A stretch of DNA of 64,000 bases, taken from NCBI GenBank assembly GCA_032622095.1, contig CP136064.1, positions 5,883,512 through 5,947,511 on the forward strand, read 5' to 3'. The position numbers were made by a program, and so were the translations under genes. This stretch comes from Siphonodentalium dalli. Lineage: Eukaryota > Mollusca > Scaphopoda > Gadilida > Siphonodentaliidae. Positions 11,901 through 26,900 of this stretch are shown one piece after another (position 1 is the first letter of the stretch; each line of letters begins with the position of its first letter). Below the pieces are notes generated by a model, which worked only from the letters and a program-made list of their open reading frames with translations, was not told the origin of the DNA and did no database searches.

Positions 11901-14900
11901 ATATATAACTTACCATGAGAAGCATCGCCTTTGTTGCGACAGTGATGGTGAATGGTTCTATATATAACTTACCATGAGAAGCATCGCCTTTGTTGTGATG
12001 GTGAACGTTCTATATATAACTTACCATGAGAAGCATCGCCTTTGTTGCGACAGTGATGGTGAAGGGTTCTATATATAACTTACCATGAGAAGCATCGCCT
12101 TTGTTGCGACAGTGATGGTGAATGGTTCTATATATAACTTACCATGAGAAGCATCGCCTTTGTTGCGACAGTGATGGTGAATGGTTCTATATATAACTTA
12201 CTATGAGAAGCATGGCGTTTGTCACGACAGTGATGGTGAAGGGTTCTATATATAACTTACCATGAGAAGCATCGCCTTTGTTGCGACAGTGATGGTGAAT
12301 GGTTCTATATATAACTTACCATGAGAAGCATCGCCTTTGTTGCGACAGTGATGGTGAACGTTCTATATATAACTTACCATGAGAAGCATCGCCTTTGTTG
12401 CGACAGTGATGGTGAAGGGTTCTATATATAACTTACCATGAGAAGCATCGCCTTTGTTGCGACAGTGATGGTGAATGGTTCTATATATAACTTACCATGA
12501 GAAGAATGGCGTTTGTCACGACAGTGATGGTGAATGGTTCTATATATAACTTACCATGAGAAGCATCGCCTTTGTTGCGACAGTGATGGTGAAGGGTTCT
12601 ATATATAACTTACCATGAGAAGCATGGCGTTTGTCACGACAGTGATGGTGAATGGTTCTATATATAACTTACCATGAGAAGCATCGCCTTTGTTGTGATG
12701 GTGAACGTTCTATATATAACTTACCATGAGAAGCATCGCCTTTGTTGCGACAGTGATGGTGAATGGTTCTATATATAACTTACCATGAGAAGCATCGCCT
12801 TTGTTGTGATGGTGACGTTCTATATATAACTTACCATGAGAAGCATCGCCTTTGTTGCGACAGTGATGGTGAAGGGTTCTATATATAACTTACCATGAGA
12901 AGCATCGCCTTTGTTGCGACAGTAATGGTGAATGGTTCTTTATATAACTTACCATGAGAAGCATCGCCTTTGTTGTGATGGTGAACGTCCTATATATAAC
13001 TTACCATGAGAAGCATCGCCTTTGTTGCGACAGTGATGGTGAAGGGTTCTATATATAACTTACCATGAGAAGCATGGCGTTTGTCACGACAGTGATGGTG
13101 AATGGTTCTTTATATAACTTACCATGAGAAGCATCGCCTTTGTTGCGACAGTGATGGTGAATGGTTCTATATATAACTTACCATGAGAAGCATCGCCTTT
13201 GTTGTGATGGTGAACGTTCTATATATAACTTACCATGAGAAGCATCGCCTTTGTTGCGACAGTGATGGTGAATGGTTCTATATATAACTTACCATGAGAA
13301 GCATCGCCTTTGTTGTGATGGTGAACGTTCTATATATAACTTACCATGAGAAGCATCGCCTTTGTTGCGACAGTGATGGTGAAGGGTTCTATATATAACT
13401 TACCATGAGAAGCATCGCCTTTGTTGCGACAGTGATGGTGAAGGGTTCTATATATAACTTACCATGAGAAGCATTGCATTTGTTGCGACAGTGATGGTGA
13501 AGGGTTCTATATATAACTTACCATGAGAAGCATCGCCTTTGCTGCGACAGTGATGGTGAATGGTTCTATATATAACTTACCATGAGAAGCATCGCCTTTG
13601 TTGTGATGGTGAACGTTCTATATATAACTTACCATGAGAAGCATCGCCTTTGTTGCGACAGTGATGGTGAATGGTTCTATATATAACTTACCATGAGAAG
13701 CATCGCCTTTGTTGTGATGGTGAACGTTCTATATATAACTTACCATGAGAAGCATCGCCTTTGTTGCGACAGTGATGGTGAAGGGTTCTATATATAACTT
13801 ACCATGAGAAGCATCGCCTTTGTTGCGACCGTGATGGTGAAGGGTTCTATATATAACTTACCATGAGAAGCATTGCATTTGTTGCGACAGTGATGGTGAA
13901 GGGTTCTATATATAACTTACCATGAGAAGCATCGCCTTTGTTGCGACAGTGATGGTGAATGGTTCTATATATAACTTACCATGAGAAGCATCGCCTTTGT
14001 TGTGATGGTGAACGTTCTATATATAACTTACCATGAGAAGCATCACCTTTGTTGCGACAGTGATGGTGAATGGTTCTATATATAACTTACCATGAGAAGC
14101 ATCGCATTTGTTGTGATGGTGAACGTTCTATATATAACTTACCATGAGAAGCATCGCCTTTGTTGCGACAGTGATGGTGAAGGGTTCTATATATAACTTA
14201 CCATGAGAAGCATCGCCTTTGTTGCGACAGTGATGGTGAAGGGTTCTATATATAACTTACCATGAGAAGCATTGCATTTGTCACGACAGTGATGGTGAAG
14301 GGTTGCAAACTTACCATGAGAAGCATCGCATTTGTCACGACAGTGATGGTGAAGGGTTGCAAACTTACCATGAGAAGCATCGCATTTGTCGCGACAGTGA
14401 TGGTGAAGGGTTGTACTATTCCGCTGTTGGTGAAGGTTTCGCACTTGACTAGAGTATTTGGATCGCTGGAAACAAAGCAAGAAATATGTTGATTCTCATT
14501 AATTTATATTTTTAAGACCTGAGCACCCTCATACAAAATATCAGATCAATTTGCATCCAAGCCTTGAAATAGGGTGTCTGTCATTGGCAGAATGAGGTCC
14601 CCAGAGGGTGAATTTGGTGATGCTATCCCGCTATGCGGGGTAGCATAACTAAATTCATCCTCTGGGGACCTCATTCTGCAAATGACAGACACCCTATTTC
14701 AAGGCTTGACCGAGCCTGAGAATATAGTGTCAAACATCTGCAGAATGAGGTCCCCAGAGGGTTAATTTAGTGATGCTACCCCACACAGCACTATCATAAC
14801 CAAGCCTTGAAATAGTGTGCCTGTCATTTGCAGAATGAGGTCCCCAGAGGGTTAATTTAGTGATGCTACCCCACACAGCGCTATCATAACCAAGCCTTGA

Positions 14901-17900
14901 AATAGTGTGCCTGTCATTTGCAGAATGAGGTCCCCAGAGGGTGAATTTAGTGAATAAATATAGTCTCTTTTTAGTGGTTGTGGTTAGTTAACTCATTCAA
15001 ACTGGAAAGCTGATAGCAACAATTAAATGGGACTAAAGGCATTCAAAGTGGGTTCATGCAAAATAACATAAAAGTCTGAAAATAAACCAAACAACTATCA
15101 TCAGTAAGTATAGTAATGCCCTAAATAATCGACTCCTTAACCACAGCAGAATTATGGGTATTTTTTCAGGATTTAGTCGGAAATATGGCTTGTTGCCATC
15201 ATCGAAAAGCTCTCACTGAGAGCTTTCCAATAAGCTAGCATTACCAAATTCACCCTCTGGGAACCTCATTCTGCTGAGGTGTAAGCAGAATGAGGTCCCC
15301 AGAGGGTGAATTTGGTGATGCTAGCCTGCTATGCGGGGTAGCATCACTAAATCCACCCTCTGGGGACCTCATTCTGCAAATGACAGACACACTATTTCAA
15401 GGCTTGATCATCAGCAAATATATGTAAAAATATATCAATTTTGATCTTATTTTCATTATTAATAACTACAATAAAGAGATTTTGAATATTGAAACCATTG
15501 TTATGTAAATATTTCTGTAACAGTAGCCTTACCAATCAAAGTCCAATCATAGATATAAAAGTTTAATAAAAACTTGACGGTAAATATTGGAATGGTCAAA
15601 GCATAAGTAACCATATTCTGAAAATGCCCGAGCATCGAGAAATTTACTGCTTTCCATTCAAATGAAACCTATGGGTAAAATGTTATAAACACACAATAAC
15701 CATGAGAGTTAACCCTTTACCCAACAGAATGGCCCTGTGCCAATGCATTCTCTTATATATGCGAGTCGACCATAGGTCGCCTCGCATATATAAGAGAATG
15801 CATTGGCTTAACACATTAAAAATTATAAAATTGTTAAAGAATGTAAGAAAAAATTGTAAAAAGTGTTAAAAAAAGATTTTTTTTAGGCCAATGCATTCTC
15901 TTATATATGCGAGGCGACCTATGGTCGACTCGCATATATAAGAGAATGCATTGGCACAGGGCATAACTGTAACTATCACAATGTGGTCAAGGAGCCGGTT
16001 CCAATGATATCCATATTTGTATGGTTCTATTGAGACAGACCGAAGATATTTTAGGCTGTTGAAGCTTTATTTGCCCGGTTTTGGCCGGTTTGTTGGGTAA
16101 AGAGTTAAAGAATTACGACGGGTAAATAGATTATTACTTTTCCATCCTGCGTCGCCCGAGTGTCGAGAACTTGACTGCTTTCCGTTCGACTGATGGTTTT
16201 GATTTGTGGTGTGGTTTCTCTCTCTGTTTTTCTTCAATGAGAGCTCGATCGGCCTTCTCACGTGGCGCTCGATCGGCCTTCCCATGCGGCACTGGATCGG
16301 CCTTCTCACGTGGCGCTCGATCGGCCTTCCCATGCGGCACTGGATCGGTCTTCCCATGTGGCCCCTTCATCGACAGGTTCAGGGCTGCAACAATGTCAAT
16401 ATCATGTGACTATTTCTTTCTCCCCACATACATTTTTTTGCAGTGGAAAAATATAATGGGAATGTCACGAAAACCATACAAATAAATTCATGCAAAAGCT
16501 AATATAATTACCAATCCTGCAACAACAACCCATTGATTGAAATATAGAGATACTCTGGTTCAGTTGCACTAATATCTTAGTTCCCCTAATGAATGACGGC
16601 TGCCTGCTAGTGTGCGTAAGTAGGTCCATACTCAGTACAGACGTATAGCACACAGCATGACATTTTAGAATCGTACTCAGTACTGACGTATAGCAGCCAA
16701 GGGGTTAATCAGTTAACTGTACCAGTGTTGTCAATTCTTTCTACTCTCTTTACATTATCATAAAAAAACACGTATTTAAAAATATTTGAGTTATTTCTGA
16801 TGACACACAACAATTTATCAAACGTACCTTCTTCTTGCGGTTGTTCAACAGGTTCTGGTGATGAGCTAAAAAATAGTTTGAATGCGAAATCAGTGAATTC
16901 AGAACTGTCTAAATGAAATGAGAAGTCATACATAATTTTCAGATCAACAAAGATGAATTAATCTAGAATGGAAAACACGAACAAAACGATTGAACACTCC
17001 ATTGAATGTGCTCACAGTAGTGATCATCCACACCAAATTTCAATCAGTAGTGATCATCCACACCAAATTTCAATCAGTAGTGATCATCCACACCAAATTT
17101 CAATCAGATCCGACAAAAAGCCAACATTTCCAGATAAACAAAGATGAAAAATTCTAGAACAGAAAACCCAAACAAAATGATTGAAAACTCCATTGAATAT
17201 CCTCATAGTAGTGAACATCCTCATAGTAGTGAACATCCATACCTAATTTCATTCAGATCTGAACACTACTGTTCAAGTTATGACCTGAACAGACATAGTA
17301 GATGCAAAACAGTATACCAATATAATATGACCATACACTAGTGTAATTAACGAACCACAGCTGCATCACACATAAGGGTATATATGTGGCTTTTAAAAAA
17401 ATCTCCATTGAAACTCAAGTTATGACCTGAATAGACATCGGACGGATGGACAGACGCACGGACGGATAGATGCAAAACAGTATACCAATATAATATAACC
17501 ATACTCTAGCGTAATTAACGAACCATAGTTAAATCACATAAAAGGGTATATATGTGGCTTTTTTTTTTAATCTGATAAAAAATAGGTTCATAGATATGTT
17601 TCACAGTTGGTGATGTTCACCCATTAGTCACCTCGATTATGCAATTTATCTTCTGCAAATTCGGAGATATAGAAACTGAAGAGAAGGGAAAAAGTAACTA
17701 CAAACAATTTTAATTTGAGACCATAGATACTTCCCACAAGATGAGGACTAAGCAGAGAGGTCCCCAGAGGGTAAATTTGGTGATGCTAGCCTGCTGTGTG
17801 GGTAGCATCACTAAATTCATCCTCTGGGGACCTCATTCTGCAAATGTCAGACACACTAAATTCAGGTTTGGTCAGTAATGTAAGACATCCATCTCAAATC

Positions 17901-20900
17901 TCACTGTTTAATGTTTAACCCACAGGGAGCCTCACACAAATGGAAGCATGCACTAGAGAGTGTTGTCTGCTCCAGTCTATGTGGGGCTCTCTACGGGTTA
18001 AAATAATACTCACTAATTGGTCTTACTTCTTGGGGTGATTATGATTAATTGTACTCTGGACACAAGGGCTCATCAAAAGAGTGGGCCAAAATAGCAATTT
18101 CGTATAATATTAGGTCAATCATATATCCGGGTATTTGAGAAATCCAAGATTCACAATGCAAACAAACTATGGGCTCACTACCTCAGACATAAAACATAAA
18201 AAATACATTTAAAAAAATGTTTATTATAGAATATAAACTCCCAATATCATAGTACTCAAAAGTGAAGAGACTTGGTTGTATTTTATTGAAATATTATTGA
18301 TGCTGGAGGAACACTCAGCTTCAGATACTAGATTCATTATGTTCATTTCATTCACAAAATATCATCATGTCGATTTCAACAAAACTCAACAAACAACGTC
18401 ATCAAATAGCTTTCCCCATTGACCGTATTCATGTTAACCTGAATGTATCATAATTATGTGTTCCTTTTGATTCAAGAAAATAGAAGGATATATTTGGATT
18501 ATCAGATGCATGTATTTAATATGTAGTAATATACTATGCAAGGCACATATAATGACCCAGCATTATGTTAAAAGGAAGGACCTATATGCCTGTTTAGACC
18601 TAACGCATGGTAACAATGCGAATGCTTGATTATTCTTGGATGGGAGTATGTCTAGACTTGGCTAATTATGCCTACATATTATGCCTAAATTAGCTTTTGG
18701 TTTAGACATCGGCCTTTGACAATAAAGGCCTATCATATAATATTGTATTTAGCTTAGTGAATGTTATACATGTCGCTGCAATTACAAGCCTTGAAATAGG
18801 GTGTCTGTCATTTGCAGAATGATGTCCCCAGAGTAGGGCTGGGCGATATTTCAATATATTGACTCTAGTCGGTTTGGAAAAGAAAAACCGTATTGAAACC
18901 GTGTGTAAAATAAAACGGAGATGCTAGTGAAGCAATGCAAATCCTTTATCCCGATATGGTTGCTACTGGGAAAACCCAATGACTATCAATAGATCTCACA
19001 GTACTGCATAGACCTTATCACATCAGTACATGCGGAGCGATGTGGCAATCAGCCACTCAATTAGCCAGCTTCTATTCCTCACTTCACTAAGTGTCAACTG
19101 AGATAATGCCTTTGTTTGCCCTAAAGGAACGAGGATATATGCTAAAGCATTGGAACAACATATAAAGCCCATCGATATTGAGGGAGGAACTATTTTGCCC
19201 GGCGCCAAGTCACTTGAGTAATCACACAGCAGCATACTGTCTTTCGGGTAATTTCGTTCGACCGACTCGGTCGATATTATTTAACGCAACCCACCATCCC
19301 ACCCAATGTTTCCTGCTTCCATTTTGGGAGGGGGTACCCCTTGTGCTAACAGTTTTGCTTAGTGTGTTTCAGGACTACATAGGTGATCGTCGACCAGGAT
19401 CACATGGTTGGCGCTTGGGTGGTACCAAAAAAGGGCCTTCACCAATGACAAGAAAGCTGGAGGTCCATAAACACGTTTCCGACTACCTGTTGCTTTTGTG
19501 ATTAATAAAGGGTAGTCATTAAGGCAAACATGTCTTGTTATTAATAACAACCATGCGGGATAAAAATTCAATATATCGCAACCGCAATTTTATCACCTCA
19601 AAAGACGGTTTAAAATTACAATCCAATACTGAGTTGAATACTTTAGAGGACCGCTGATTGAAAGCAGCCTTTATCGGTCGCTCACAATTTAAGTCTCCAT
19701 TGTCTTTTATTGTAACCAATGACACAATGGTTGTATTTTGGGCTGAAGTAGAGCGATGGAGTATCTTCTTCCGAATCCAACCTGGTAGCGGTGTAACGTC
19801 ACAAGCGATACTTCGTCCAAACTTTCCGACTCATGACTCGGCGGTATTTGTCGTTCAATTATATCTTAAAACTTGACTCAGGGAACGAACATGTCTCAAT
19901 CCTTCTAGAGTTGACGTGTTGGTGTTCCTTGCCAAGAATATGGACACATAAACTCACGAACTGCAATACTGTTCAATGATTAATTATGATTATCTTTCCC
20001 GTGTTCAAAAGTTAATTAAAAATGTTCCGTAATTCATTGTGTATGATAAACTGCACACAGCCCAGAATGAACCATCTTGGCCCAATTCTACTAGGTCCTC
20101 TGTCAACCTATGAGCACGTGCTTAGCTATGACGTAACGGGAATGTGCATCGCATGCTGATATGTAAACAATGGAGTAATCAGGATAACTTGCGCCTGTAA
20201 TTCACTCAATGTTGTTTCGTATTCCAGAAGGCAGGAACTTTATAGAATGGGCACATGCTATTGTGAGAATAGGGTATAATTTACTGCCTGGCGATAGTGT
20301 GTACAACTTTACATCCCTTATAACGAAAACCCGGAGTGTTATATCTCTCATTTAAAATTTGATTTTACGTGGTAATTTTCAATAGTAAAATAATATTCAA
20401 TAAAACCGTATATCGCGGTGTTATTTTGGAAAAATCGCGGTTTTTAAAAACGTCAATACCACCCATCCCTACCCCAGAGGGTGAATTTAGTGATGCTACC
20501 CCGCATAGCGGGCTAGCATCACCAAATTCACCCTCTGGGGACCTCATTCTGCTTACACCTCAGCTATGTGGGGTAGCATCACTAAATTCACCCTCTGGGG
20601 ACCTCATTCTGCAAATGACAGACACACTAAACTCAGGCTTGTTCAGTAATGTTAGATATCCATCTCAAACCTCACTGATAAAGTTTAATGTTTAACCCAC
20701 AGGGAGCCTCACACAGATGGTAGCCTGCACTACACACTGTTGTCTGCTCCAGTCTATGTGGGGCTCTCTATGGGTGTTTCAAGGCTTGTGCAATTAAGCT
20801 GATAATTAAGGACGTCACCTTCAGATTTCAGCCCGATAAAAGGACATCTATAAGTAGAAACATGCATGACTAGATCACACGGACACGGATTTGATAGACC

Positions 20901-23900
20901 GTATTTAATATGAATATCCTAAGTTATACTAATTAAATTGTGCCTGCATAAACTTATAGGTATAGTTCAGTGAGGCAAAATCAGTTGTCTGGATATGATA
21001 TGATATGACAATAGCAGCCTTGTCTGGATTCTGGCCAGCCAAACCAAATGACATCATGTTGTAACTAGTTTTCATCTAACAAACGTACAAAATTGATCAA
21101 ACATGAACATATTTATTGATGATATAAACTGTTTATAAATAGATACTTAAATTTTTCATAATTGCGATAACTTATTTTGAAATACCGGCAAATGAAAGAC
21201 ACAGAACAAGATTTTCCGATTACGACATTAATGCTTTAAGCACACCGATCTAATGTGTGACAAAAGTGGTCTGATTCAAAATAGTAGCATTGTATTATAT
21301 AATAATTGGTGACGTTACAAAATCAGATATAGCCTATACGACCCATTGCGTTGCCTTTGGTTCGTTATATCAATTAAACAAAGGTTAGATTTTTTGACAA
21401 CATCAAGTTTATTCTTCATTAAAATATAAAATATAAATCACCTGGTTTCACCCTTTGACAGATTAAGGATATCTGCAGGTTCTGATGACACTGGATTGTC
21501 CCCCTTTTTGGAGAAATCGAGACCGTCTGTTGCTTCAGGAGATTGTTGCTCATCCATTTTCACACATAGGTTGAGAATGTCCGTATCGTTGTCCTCTACA
21601 CTGTTACCATTAAGATCGGGTACATCCTCATGATCTCTCAACTCAGAGACGGGTGATGACCTGTCACTCTCAGGTGTGGCCTCAGGGACAGGTGTGTGCC
21701 TGTCACTCGTAGAAGCAATATCGGTGACAGGTGAGCGCCTGTCACTTACAGGAGTGATCCGGTCACTACTCGTAGCACTGGCTGGTGACTAGAAATAAAA
21801 TAAATGTGTCAATGACACTATAGTTCAACTTGGAGATGGGATAATTTCATGTGTTACAGTCAATGGAATGCTTAGGAATGCAGCTAAAACATCCATTACC
21901 CTGCAGGAAGCCCCACACATATATAGAAGCATATAGAAGAGTGTCGTCTGCTCATGTTTGTCTGGGGCTCTGTATGGGTGAAATTATTAAATTGTTAAAG
22001 AATACAAGAAAAAATTATTAAAATTGTAAAAAATTGTTAGGCCAATGCATTCTCTTATATATGCGAGGCAACCTATGGTCGACTCGCATATATAAGAGAA
22101 TGCATTGGCACAGGGTAAAAAATAAGTACATTTGTATCTGGCAATACAATAGCCCATTTATACAATTATATTTATACACGCCAATTGTAATTTTATGATG
22201 TTCAGACAGACGGTACAGTCTGTAGCCTTTGCTAATGGACTGAATATTGAAATCCAAGATGGCCACTAGCAGCCATGCATTTTGGCTGATTCACCCCAAA
22301 ACTTATCTTTCCCATCTACATGGCAAATTTCATGATTATCAGATGAATGGTACAGCCTGTAGCCACCACTGAATCAACCATGTCACTTTTAGTTTCAGAA
22401 CACAGAAATAATAATTGTCAATGTGTGTAGTCCTGTAAAGCATTCGTTTCCTGCCAAATTGTTCACTTGTGGTCATAGTTAATGCATGGGCAAATAAAAT
22501 TATCTTTGTTTATTACTCCATGTTGCAGCTGCATGTTGGTTATATTTATTGGCAGATATACACATGTGTTGTAGGCAATAATCGGTTAAGAACATATGTT
22601 GCAGGGGAAATTTGTTTGAGGGGAAAGGGTCATTAAAAGGGATCCGTAATGGAAACCGTTCTATAGGGCTTACCATTCCTTGTACTGGAGACTTTTGTAA
22701 ATTTTGCCGACGACACCAGATGGATTTCCAGATATCCATTTTTTGTCCTTTGTATTTAATCTGAAATTGATAAATATATTCTGTGAGAATGGAACAACAA
22801 GTAGCCTCTATACGGGCGCCTGTGGCGCATAAGATAATATGGGTGGCGGGATGGGGTGGTGGGTGGGAACTCATTATACTTATTATTTATGTGGGCAGTA
22901 GCCTCTATACGGGCGCCTGTGGCGCATAAGATACTATGGGTGGCGGGATGGGGTGGTGGGTGGGAACTCATTATACTTATTATTTATGTGGGCAGTAGCC
23001 TATATACGGGCGCCTGTGGCGCATAAGATACTATGGGTGGCGGGATGGGGTGGTGGGTGGGAACTCATTATACTTATTATTTATGTGGGCAGTAGCCTCT
23101 ATACGGGCGCCTGTGGCGCATAAGATACTATGGGTGGCGGGATGGGGTGGTGGGTGGGAACTCATTATACTTATTATTTATGTGGGCAGTAGCCTATATA
23201 CGGGCGCCTGTGGCGCATAAGATACTATGGGTGGCGGGATGGGGTGGTGGGTGGGAACTCATTATACTTATTATTTATGTGGGCAGTAGCCTCTATACGG
23301 GCGCCTGTGGCGCATAAGATACTATGGGTGGCGGGATGGGGTGGTGGGTGGGAACTCATTATACTTATTATTTATGTGGGCAGTAGCCTCTATACGGGCG
23401 CCTGTGGCGCATAAGATACTATGGGTGGCGGGATGGGGTGGTGGGTGGGAACTCATTATACTTATTATTTATGTGGGCAGTAGCCTCTATACGGGCGCCT
23501 GTGGCGCATAAGATACTATGGGTGGCGGGATGGGGTGGTGGGTGGGAACTCATTATACTTATTATTTATGTGGGCAGTAGCCTCTATACGGGCGCCTGTG
23601 GCGCATAAGATACTATGGGTGGCGGGATGGGGTGGTGGGTGGGAACTCATTATACTTATTATTTATGTGGGCAGTAGCCTCTATACGGGCGCCTGTGGCG
23701 CATAAGATACTATGGGTGGCGGGATGGGGTGGTGGGTGGGAACTCATTATACTTATTATTTATGTGGGCAGTAGCCTCTATACGGGCGCCTGTGGCGCAT
23801 AAGATACTATGGGTGGCGGGATGGGGTGGTGGGTGGGAACTCATTATACTTATTATTTATGTGGGCAGTAGCCTCTATACGGGCGCCTGTGGCGCATAAG

Positions 23901-26900
23901 ATACTATGGGTGGCGGGATGGGGTGGTGGGTGGGAACTCATTATACTTATTATTTATGTGGGCAGTAGCCTCTATACGGGCGCCTGTGGCGCATAAGATA
24001 CTATGGGTGGCGGGATGGGGTGGTGGGTGGGAACTCATTATACTTATTATTTATGTGGGCAGTAGCCTCTATACGGGCGCCTGTGGCGCATAAGATACTA
24101 TGGGTGGCGGGATGGGGTGGTGGGTGGGAACTCATTATACTTATTATTTATGTGGGCAGTAGCCTCTATACGGGCGCCTGTGGCGCATAAGATACTATGG
24201 GTGGCGGGATGGGGTGGTGGGTGGGAACTCATTATACTTATTATTTATGTGGGCAGTAGCCTCTATACGGGCGCCTGTGGCGCATAAGATACTATGGGTG
24301 GCGGGATGGGGTGGTGGGTGGGAACTCATTATACTTATTATTTATGTGGGCAGTAGCCTCTATACGGGCGCCTGTGGCGCATAAGATACTATGGGTGGCG
24401 GGATGGGGTGGTGGGTGGGAACTCATTATACTTATTATTTATGTGGGCAGTAGCCTCTATACGGGCGCCTGTGGCGCATAAGATACTATGGGTGGCGGGA
24501 TGGGGTGGTGGGTGGGAACTCATTATACTTATTATTTATGTGGGCAGTAGCCTATATACGGGCGCCTGTGGCGCATAAGATACTATGGGTGGCGGGATGG
24601 GGTGGTGGGTGGGAACTCATTATACTTATTATTTATGTGGGCAGTAGCCTCTATACGGGCGCCTGTGGCGCATAAGATACTATGGGTGGCGGGATGGGGT
24701 GGTGGGTGGGAACTCATTATACTTATTATTTATGTGGGCAGTAGCCTCTATACGGGCGCCTGTGGCGCATAAGATACTATGGGTGGCGGGATGGGGTGGT
24801 GGGTGGGAACTCATTATACTTATTATTTATGTGGGCAGTAGCCTCTATACGGGCGCCTGTGGCGCATAAGATACTATGGGTGGCGGGATGGGGTGGTGGG
24901 TGGGAACTCATTATACTTATTATTTATGTGGGCAGTAGCCTCTATACGGGCGCCTGTGGCGCATAAGATACTATGGGTGGCGGGATGGGGTGGTGGGTGG
25001 GAACTCATTATACTTATTATTTATGTGGGCAGTAGCCTATATACGGGCGCCTGTGGCGCATAAGATACTATGGGTGGCGGGATGGGGTGGTGGGTGGGAA
25101 CTCATTATACTTATTATTTATGTGGGCAGTAGCCTCTATACGGGCGCCTGTGGCGCATAAGATACTATGGGTGGCGGGATGGGGTGGTGGGTGGGAACTC
25201 ATTATACTTATTATTTATGTGGGCAGTAGCCTCTATACGGGCGCCTGTGGCGCATAAGATACTATGGGTGGCGGGATGGGGTGGTGGGTGGGAACTCATT
25301 ATACTTATTATTTATGTGGGCAGTAGCCTCTATACGGGCGCCTGTGGCGCATAAGATACTATGGGTGGCGGGATGGGGTGGTGGGTGGGAACTCATTATA
25401 CTTATTATTTATGTGGGCAGTAGCCTCTATACGGGCGCCTGTGGCGCATAAGATACTATGGGTGGCGGGATGGGGTGGTGGGTGGGAACTCATTATACTT
25501 ATTATTTATGTGGGCAGTAGCCTCTATACGGGCGCCTGTGGCGCATAAGATACTATGGGTGGCGGGATGGGGTGGTGGGTGGGAACTCATTATACTTATT
25601 ATTTATGTGGGCAGTAGCCTCTATACGGGCGCCTGTGGCGCATAAGATACTATGGGTGGCGGGATGGGGTGGTGGGTGGGAACTCATTATACTTATTATT
25701 TATGTGGGCAGTAGCCTCTATACGGGCGCCTGTGGCGCATAAGATACTATGGGTGGCGGGATGGGGTGGTGGGTGGGAACTCATTATACTTATTATTTAT
25801 GTGGGCAGTAGCCTCTATACGGGCGCCTGTGGCGCATAAGATACTATGGGTGGCGGGATGGGGTGGTGGGTGGGAACTCATTATACTTATTATTTATGTG
25901 GGCAGTAGCCTCTATACGGGCGCCTGTGGCGCATAAGATACTATGGGTGGCGGGATGGGGTGGTGGGTGGGAACTCATTATACTTATTATTTATGTGGGC
26001 AGTAGCCTCTATACGGGCGCCTGTGGCGCATAAGATACTATGGGTGGCGGGATGGGGTGGTGGGTGGGAACTCATTATACTTATTATTTATGTGGGCAGT
26101 AGCCTCTATACGGGCGCCTGTGGCGCATAAGATACTATGGGTGGCGGGATGGGGTGGTGGGTGGGAACTCATTATACTTATTATTTATGTGGGCAGTAGC
26201 CTCTATACGGGCGCCTGTGGCGCATAAGATACTATGGGTGGCGGGATGGGGTGGTGGGTGGGAACTCATTATACTTATTATTTATGTGGGCAGTAGCCTC
26301 TATACGGGCGCCTGTGGCGCATAAGATACTATGGGTGGCGGGATGGGGTGGTGGGTGGGAACTCATTATACTTATTATTTATGTGGGCAGTAGCCTCTAT
26401 ACGGGCGCCTGTGGCGCATAAGATACTATGGGTGGCGGGATGGGGTGGTGGGTGGGAACTCATTATACTTATTATTTATGTGGGCAGTAGCCTCTATACG
26501 GGCGCCTGTGGCGCATAAGATACTATGGGTGGCGGGATGGGGTGGTGGGTGGGAACTCATTATACTGTCATTTGCAGAGTCCTTAGAGGGTGAATTTGGT
26601 GAAGCTATCCCACATAATGCGGGCTAGCATCACTATATTCACCCTCTGGGGACCTCATTCTGCTTAGGCATAATTTCTCTGGAAAGTTTCTTTATTATAA
26701 AATTTATAAAGAAACTTCTTCACATAGATTTTATTTCTTTTTTAGTTTAGGTTCTCTAAATTGGATGACACATGGCATAATCGAGGTGCCCAATGGGTGT
26801 ACATCACAAACAAAATTCACCTTTTGGGAACTTCAATCTGATTATATGTCTGCCATAGCAGATTAGGTCATGTAGAATGAGGTGCCCAGAAGATGAATGT

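Noticed and set aside
10175..14420. Possible CRISPR array
   Set aside because: Units follow each other without unique spacers and the host is a eukaryote; the unit is an exon edge.
14187..14492. Open frames on both strands with repeated blocks such as ATKAMLLMV
   Set aside because: They are the exon 7/donor array read through; only 14369-14465 is exon, as shown by the acceptor and the match to MPND.
20365..20695. Paired open frames with repeated [12 protein letters not shown] text, also at 4589-4886, 28848-29042 and 45902-46162
   Set aside because: These are the hAT-type hairpin MITE read in either direction.
22500..22971. Minus frames with a proline/histidine-rich repeat
   Set aside because: The 97-bp unit is not a multiple of three and the frame closes. 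Only 22674-22760 within this span is real coding sequence (MPND exon 3).
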